NCBI GenBank assembly: GCA_030435675.1
Contig: CM059621.1
Coordinates: 11,160,001-11,224,000 of the forward strand
Reading direction: 5' to 3'
DNA length: 64,000 nt
DNA from: Steinernema hermaphroditum
Lineage: Eukaryota; Nematoda; Chromadorea; Rhabditida; Steinernematidae
In this document: one piece after another, positions 58,359-64,000 of the stretch
Layout: each line of letters starts with the position of its first letter
How positions within the stretch are numbered: the stretch's first letter is position 1
Translations under genes and position numbers: made by a program
Notes under the pieces: generated by a model
Databases searched by the model: none
Told to the model about the DNA's origin: nothing
What the model saw: the letters and a program-made list of their open reading frames with translations, nothing else

Positions 58359-59678
58359 ATGGATACGGTCATTGTGAAGCAGCTTATTGTCGGGTTCTGC
58401 GAAGAGGTTCCATCGCCGTGGAAGGACCACCCTGAGTGGAACTGTTGCCACGCCACCGGAACGGTTTCCTACGTGTGCACGCAGGCTGAGGAAGGCGTCG
58501 ACGTGGTTTTCGATCTCGGAAGCCCGTGGAATCGCGAGGAAGTCGTGCAACTCCTGAAGGAGCAGTTCCGGAAGAATGTCGCCAACGGATGGGTGCGGAA
58601 GCGATTGTTTTTGGTCGTGTCACACGTTCACATTGACCATGTAGGGAATTTGGATCTTGTGGACGAATTCCGGAAGGTGAAGTGCTTCGCCGAAGTCGAA
58701 ATCGTGTGTGGGCAGACCCTTGAGGTACGGTATTTCGCAGTCTCTCGTACCTTTCTTTCATCTGCAGGCCGAATTGTCGTTGTGCGATGGAAGAATCAGA
58801 GTCCTCAAGACTCCCGGACATACTGACCACGACATCAGCCTTGTAGTGGAATCGTCGAACTACGGAAAAGTTGCCATCGCTGGTTACTACCTCCCCTTAT
58901 CCACAAATGATCGTTTACTCTCTAGGTGACTGTTTCGAAAGTCATGCCGATATCGCAGACCCGAGCATCTGGAAAGCTGTGAGTCTTTACCCGGAAGAGC
59001 AGGAGAAAAGTCGCTTGCGGATCTTGGATACCGAGAAGGTCGACTTCATCATACCAGGGCACGGACCTGGATTCGTTGTTGCCTCAGAAGTCGATAATAC
59101 AACTCACTCATCCGAGGTGTGCATTCCGGCAAACATTGATCTGGTGAGATGATAATGATCTAGCGGAGTATTTGCCATTTTAGTTCTTAGATGAAACCAC
59201 CAATCCCGTGAGAAAAATGATTGCGCAGTCAGATGGATCAGCTGATGAAATTAGTATCATTGACATCCAAGATATAAGAATCCTCGTGAACTGCGGACCT
59301 GCTGTGAAGCGGATCATGTCAGAAGTAATGATGAGCGACTGCCGTTCAGAAACATAACCATCCACTTCAGGAAGACCGCAAGAAGGTGGACATCGTAGTG
59401 GTCACGGGGGGCTTCTTAAACACCTACTGCTTGGGGCTTTTCAGCCAGGCTCAGATCATATTGGGCCATGATCTGGCGGCACCGAATTCTATCTACACGG
59501 GAGATCACGTTAAGGTAATGTGCGCCAAATGAATGACGTCAAAATCCTACTTTTACAGGATGACACGATCAAGTTGGGATCAGGCATTCGCCTGGACTTT
59601 GAAGGAAGCAATTTGAAAATTGGTATTCTGGAAAACGTGCGGGAGGAAAGCATAGCCTCTCATGCACGGATTCTCTAA
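58359..59678 (+). CDS. MBLAC1-like metallo-beta-lactamase protein with a degenerate second MBL domain
   Basis: The first half is an MBLAC1-type metallo-beta-lactamase fold. It has FDLGSPWNREEV, metal motif SHVHIDHVGN (HxHxDH), TPGHTDHDIS, GDCFES (bridging Asp) and IPGHGPGF (last His), so all ligands are present. MBLAC1/SWIP-10 proteins are linked to histone pre-mRNA processing in mammals and glial dopamine homeostasis in worms. From about 59183 a second, shorter copy of the fold follows: ISIIDIQDIRILVNCGPAVK, VDIVVVTGGFLNTYCLGLFS, AQIILGHDLAAP, STGD-like YTGD and LGSGIRLDFEG. There the HxHxDH motif is GGFLNTYC, so metals cannot be bound. The joins are in frame. AATAAA overlaps the stop codon (59678-59683). 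Confidence 0.85.
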
Positions 59679-59683
59679 ATAAA
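59678..59683 (+). terminator. Poly(A) signal of the MBLAC1-like gene
   Basis: AATAAA overlapping the stop. The next acceptor (attacag, ending at 59782) is about 100 bp further on, the usual intercistronic spacing in nematode operons. Confidence 0.6.
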
Positions 59684-59775
59684 GAACTTCTCGTTTCGCG
59701 TCTTTTCGACCTTTTACCTGTTATCGCGATTAGTATTTTTGTCGCTTTCTGCCACTCTACCTTTGTAATTCATCA

Positions 59776-59782
59776 ATTACAG
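59776..59782 (+). promoter_or_regulatory. Putative trans-splice acceptor of the WRAP53-like gene
   Basis: attacag followed 17 bp later by the ATG at 59800. Its position about 100 bp after the upstream poly(A) signal suggests SL2-type splicing within an operon. Confidence 0.5.
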
Positions 59783-59799
59783 AGTGACACTGTTCAACA

Positions 59800-61531
59800 A
59801 TGAGTCAGGAGTTCGAGCACACCAGCACAGCCCACGAGAGCTCCGCAAAAGAACCGATTGGCATTGATGTGGAAACGCTTCTGAATGAAATGATCGCCGA
59901 AGTGGTCTTCAAGTACGAGAAAATGAAGAGCTCTCAAATGACCCGAAAACCCAAACCCGATTCGAGGGCCGAGAGGAATCGCTTGCGCAAAGAGCGACGG
60001 CAAGCTAGCGGACTAGGCCAGTTTCTAACGGTGAGTTAGGATCTGATATCTGGTGTAATGCGCATTCTAGGCTTTCGCCGCGACCGAGATGGAAAGGCCC
60101 AAATCGCATCGATTAGAACAGTTGCCGAAAGAATCCCGGGATAAAAATGCTGAGGATGACGAAGAACCCGTTCCAGCGAAAAGGATAAAGTTGGCAGAAT
60201 GCGATTTTTCGAAAGTGAACGGAGACTTGACACCTATCGCTTGCTACGACGTCACAGCATATCTGGGAAGAACTAAGAAGGAGAATTTGTATATGAAGTC
60301 TTGCATGTGGTCCCCAGATGGGCGTTATCTTCTGACAACTTCGCAGGACAACTGTGCTCGTGTATTTGAACTAGATGAGGAGAACAAGGTATTGACTAGG
60401 CCCGCTTCACATACCACAACGTGTTCGTTGAAGCTTGTGCTCAAACGAAAATATCGCTTTGGCGGTCCAGTGCTTTGTACGGCGTGGAAGACGGGACGAA
60501 AATCAGAGATTTTCGCGACGTCATGTAAGTATGTGCCTGTCCAGTTGTGGAGCGTGGATAAAGATGAATCCGTTGACACCATTAAAGGCGTTGAACTAAC
60601 GGTGAGTTGAGCGACGTTCAGTGGTTGCAATGCTGCTTCATTCATTCAGGTCCCGTACGACCCTGTTTATTCATTGGCATTTTCGACCGATGGCGATTGC
60701 TTGTTTATGGGCACGAAAGGGAAAATCAAAATGCACTACTTTGCACCACAGAGTAAGTTTCGCGCGCGTTTCTGTGGTGGTTTAAGAGCTTCTTGTTTAA
60801 GAGGGACAACCCAAAGACCTCACAATGAAGGGCCCTTCTGGACTTGTTTCGTGCTTCGCAGTACATCCAGGAGACCCTTCAACGATCGTCGCTGGGAGCT
60901 ACAACAAAGAGGTTCGCATCATGTCGACAACGAATCCAGAACACGGTTCTAACTTTGACACTGAGTTTCCCGCTACGCACTTGGCGTTCTCCCATAGCGG
61001 AAAATATCTCTTTGTCGGTGGTAGAAGTACAAATGAGATCCACCGCTTTGATTGGTCGAAACTCCACGCTAAAATCGAGCCTACTATGCGCTTGGAGAGG
61101 CCCATGAACACTCAACAGAAAATCAATTTTCAAATAGAACGGTTCGTTGTTAGGCTCTCTACTGCACTGACTTTTGAAGTTTAGCAATGACAGATACCTT
61201 CTGAGTGGTAGTACAGCTGGTGAGATCCTGATCTACGACTTAGAAGACAAGGAAAATGATGGTGGACTACATCGCCCATCTTATCGTTGTAAGGCAAGTG
61301 AGAGCGCTGTGTGCGGACTGAGGTGGGTCGTTTTTATATGAACAAGTTAATGTTCCCATCTGTTTCAGTTTGCACCCTACGAAAGCGCTTTTGGCCACAG
61401 CTCATGGTCAGTGGGTTGTCCCTAGGACTGTCTACTTTTCGGACACGGAAGAGGAATCCGAACCGAGGAGATACGACGAAGGAGGCTTTCCTTTCGACAA
61501 CAATGTGAAACTTTGGGATCTCACGCAGTAA
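59800..61531 (+). CDS. WRAP53: WRAP53/TCAB1-like WD-repeat protein
   Basis: Starts MSQEFEHTSTAHESS, stop 61529-61531 after KLWDLTQ. A charged N-terminal region (SRAERNRLRKERRQ) leads into a seven-bladed WD propeller: KSCMWSPDGRYLLTTSQDN, FGGPVLCTAWK, DPVYSLAFSTDGDCLFMG, GLVSCFAVHPGDPSTIVAGS, HLAFSHSGKYLFVGGRST and DRYLLSGSTAGEILIYD. The order and the RTKKENLYMKSC start of the first blade match WRAP53, which binds H/ACA scaRNAs and telomerase RNA for Cajal-body targeting. About nine exons with 45-bp introns join in frame. GAR1, another H/ACA RNP protein, is also in this window (a coincidence unless shown otherwise). An alternative 3' exon is discussed in the findings. Confidence 0.88.
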
Positions 61532-64000
61532 CGAATTCATCTAAGATTTGTAGCTTATCTGTAAATTCCACTTTGTTACTTTTATCTGTGTATTGATGGT
61601 ATATATCGATGATTTGCAGGCGTTCAGCACATCGGGGCACTTTGTACTTGCTTCGGAGGATCCACTCCCCTTGGAACCTCTCGGACATGCGCACCCATAC
61701 GCCACAGACGTGGGACTTTTATTGCTTCGGAATGCTCTTTCGGATGTCACGCGCCGTTGTTGACAACGTGCCGATGCAACAGAAACAGCAGCTTGACGTT
61801 TGCAGGAAGTCGTTTCCTACAGTATCCTGCTGACATCTGCGATCTTTATTGGAAACTTTCGGCGCAGAAGTGATGGATGGCCGACGGAAATTAGCGGATG
61901 ACTCTCGCGCGGAGGATGAAATTGGCGCCTCTTAGGTAATGCTCCCTGGGAGGCGGTCGTGCGTCTTTGGAATCCCCACGATCGCCGAAGCATCGGAGGA
62001 GGAGAAGTTTCTGGAGACTAAGTCGGTGGAGAAGTGGCCATGTTTGGCGAAGAACTCCGAAGGCATAGAGGCCTCTAGATGATCGGGGTCATCGCAACTC
62101 TTTATTGCGCCGGCGCCTCTTCGGGTTTTATTAGTTATCCTGGATACCCCGGGGATCTTCGTCGATGGACAACGGTCAGGAGCACGGCGAGCTCTATTTC
62201 GGGACTTCGGCGTCGCTCAGGCGTGCTCTGATCGGAGCGAGCGCCGAAAAGTAAGTGTTCTCGTGTCACTACACGCGGTGTCGGAAGTGGAAGGCATCCA
62301 GAGGGTGCTTGGAACGGTTTCGTGGAATTCACCCGAGCTGCAAAAAACCGGATGTTTTTGTGACTTTTCGTTTGTTTTGCAGGTAGTACGGTAACTGGCG
62401 ATGTCGAAGTAGCGAAGAATCGGAGCCCCGAACACGACTACGAGGGATTTTTTATGTGCTTCATGTTGGCTTTCTGATCGATCGATCGTCTTGGGGGGGG
62501 GGGGTGTTCGAACGGTAGTCACGTCGCAACCACCCTCTGTCCTCGGATTCTAATCCTCGACATTTGGGTCGTCCTCCTGCAAAAACGTTCCTCTTCTTGT
62601 GCACAAATGAAGTGTGAAACGTTCGACTCAAGGAAGCGAATGATTTCACCATTTCACAGGAAATGGTCCCCCAAAACGTCATGTTTCGAAGTGCCTCCCT
62701 ATGCGACTCCCGAAGTTGTACTTTACGCGCCAGATCACTTATGTTTATGAGTAACGGGAACTCCCTCCGCAAACTCCATACGGCGAACCTATAAACCTTT
62801 TATTCGTAAAACTAACAACGAAGTTGTCATTCCGAAATCAGTCCCAATACATACTCAATGACCCACATCGAGTGCACCGACTGATATTTGGATAACATGG
62901 GCGAGGATCAGGCTAAAAATTGAGGATCGAACAAAAATTTGGCCTTCAGAACCTACCGCAATCTCCTTTATAAAATACAATACACCAAAAAATCTACAGT
63001 ATCCCAGAACGACATCCCACAGACGTAGTTGTTTTCCCTCGTCTGAAGGCTAACTCGATCAGCCTTCTAGAGATCGTTCCATTTTTGTTAAGTGCTTCCA
63101 CTGACGTCGCCATTCACAGATTGAGTCCACTACGGCGTCTTCTGATTGGATTTCGACTGAATCATTCGATTTGCCCTTTCGTCATTAGGCGTGCGCCTGA
63201 AAACAACCCCTAATTGCGCTTTTTAATTGGCCCCTTCCCTTCGGTCTCGTCTAAGCCCGCTGTTTTGTGTTTTCCTCGGGATTCCCTCTTCCCACGGCCG
63301 CCACCGTACTCCCATTGTGGGCACAGGAAGTTGCAAACGTGCGCTATCTTTAATTCATCGGCCCATTGACAGGACTGCGCAACTTCCCACTCGGACTGCA
63401 CGGCCCGCGGGTCCAATCTTCCGCGCCAACGATCCCGCATTAATGAATCTTCTAATTTGGCACCACAAAACAGAGGCGATTTGTGCTCTCTTGGCGACGC
63501 CGAGGGGCGTGTTTGCCCACTTCAGACGCGATTCCGTGGATAAAAGTGGACATCCGTAGAAAACAACGTGGGCTACACATATTGCGCCCTCCGGCACCTC
63601 GGACGCGCTTATTACGCGTTTATTTATGCGATCTGTTGCTTAGGGAAGCGTTTGCGGTGATCGAGGAAGTCGCCTACTGTATCTTTTCTTCCAAATCGTT
63701 GGGGGCAGGAGCTATCTGCGGACATTCTTCGCACCACCACCTACTATCAAACTTTTGACGACATTGTTGAATCTTCTAAAACTTTTAAATGTTTCCGTGT
63801 ATTTATATGTTTGAGAGAAGTGGCGAAATCTAAGATTTTTGAGGAATTCGTTTTGTTTGGAAAATTGAGAAATTTTAAGTCATGCCTTCTTTAAACCTTG
63901 AAGGCGGTCACCTTTCGAAACCGAAGCTGGTGTTGTGCCAACATCTTCCGATGATCGATGTCAAATCAAGAGTTAAGCAGGGTGAGAAGAAGGTCCTACA
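61532..64000. other. Mostly non-coding end of window
   Basis: About 2.5 kb. One open, exon-like frame directly after an acceptor at 61619 is described in the findings. The rest, including a 12-G run at 62493-62504 and several tacNgta words, shows no gene, RNA gene or transposon that I can support. Confidence 0.5.
62493..62504. repeat. Poly-G tract
   Basis: Twelve consecutive G residues, G-quadruplex prone. Confidence 0.8.

Noticed and set aside
1..64000. CRISPR arrays, rRNA genes, complete transposons, viral insertions
   Set aside because: Looked for on both strands. None seen beyond the short repeats reported.

Overview
The window is from a nematode genome, most likely a free-living or entomopathogenic rhabditid-type worm rather than Caenorhabditis elegans itself. 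Most introns are 40-50 bp with gt(a/g)ag...(t)ttcag borders. Genes are close together on both strands, several start codons sit directly behind an orphan 3' splice site (as in spliced-leader trans-splicing), and the proteins are recognisably nematode (DUF19-type protein, tau-tubulin-kinase-like kinases, laminin gamma, MSH-5). Highly expressed genes (laminin, myosin) show strongly C-ending codon use. Species cannot be named from the sequence alone.

Layout. 1-2.4 kb: 3' part of a coiled-coil/basic-tail protein (+). 2.6-3.6 kb: glycine N-acyltransferase-like GNAT (-). 4.6-5.4 kb: novel secreted proline-rich protein (+). 5.66-6.68 kb: SMAD with an MH1 domain but no MH2 (+). 7.1-9.1 kb: cytochrome P450 (+). 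9.3-10.6 kb: TTBK/CK1-like kinase (-). 10.6-13.8 kb: long non-coding stretch. 13.8-19.4 kb: laminin gamma, lam-2 type (+). 20.3-21.3 kb: UQCC1/CBP3 complex III assembly factor (+). 23.5-26.3 kb: aspartyl/asparaginyl beta-hydroxylase with a junctin-like acidic arm (+). 26.5-28.2 kb: FBXO9 (-). 28.45-28.53 kb: tRNA-Ser(AGA) (-). 29.3-30.9 kb: DUF19-type, probably GPI-anchored protein (+). 30.9-34.4 kb: non-coding, with a 178-bp inverted repeat. 34.5-40.9 kb: muscle myosin heavy chain (+), followed by a diverged copy of its last exon at 41.7 kb. 42.0-44.8 kb: mcm-2 (-). 44.85-45.67 kb: single-pass membrane protein (+) whose start codon is 21 bp from that of mcm-2. 46.0-46.8 kb: GAR1 H/ACA snoRNP protein (-). 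47.0-61.5 kb: seven tandem + strand genes with gaps of about 120-300 bp (msh-5, small coiled-coil protein, divergent phosphoglycerate kinase, second TTBK-like kinase, RINT1, MBLAC1-like metallo-beta-lactamase protein, WRAP53/TCAB1). 61.5-64 kb: mostly non-coding.

There is no single operon-like pathway. Themes are basement membrane and muscle (laminin, myosin), meiosis/replication/telomerase-snoRNP biology (MSH-5, MCM2, GAR1, WRAP53) and ER functions (ASPH, RINT1). The most unusual points are the MH1-only SMAD, the conserved extra copy of the myosin C-terminal exon, a likely intronic polyadenylation isoform of ASPH, a phosphoglycerate kinase relative with a damaged 3-phosphoglycerate site, a double MBL protein whose second domain has lost its metal ligands, and the inverted repeat near 31 kb. 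Exon borders were placed by eye from splice consensus and reading frame. No database search was run.
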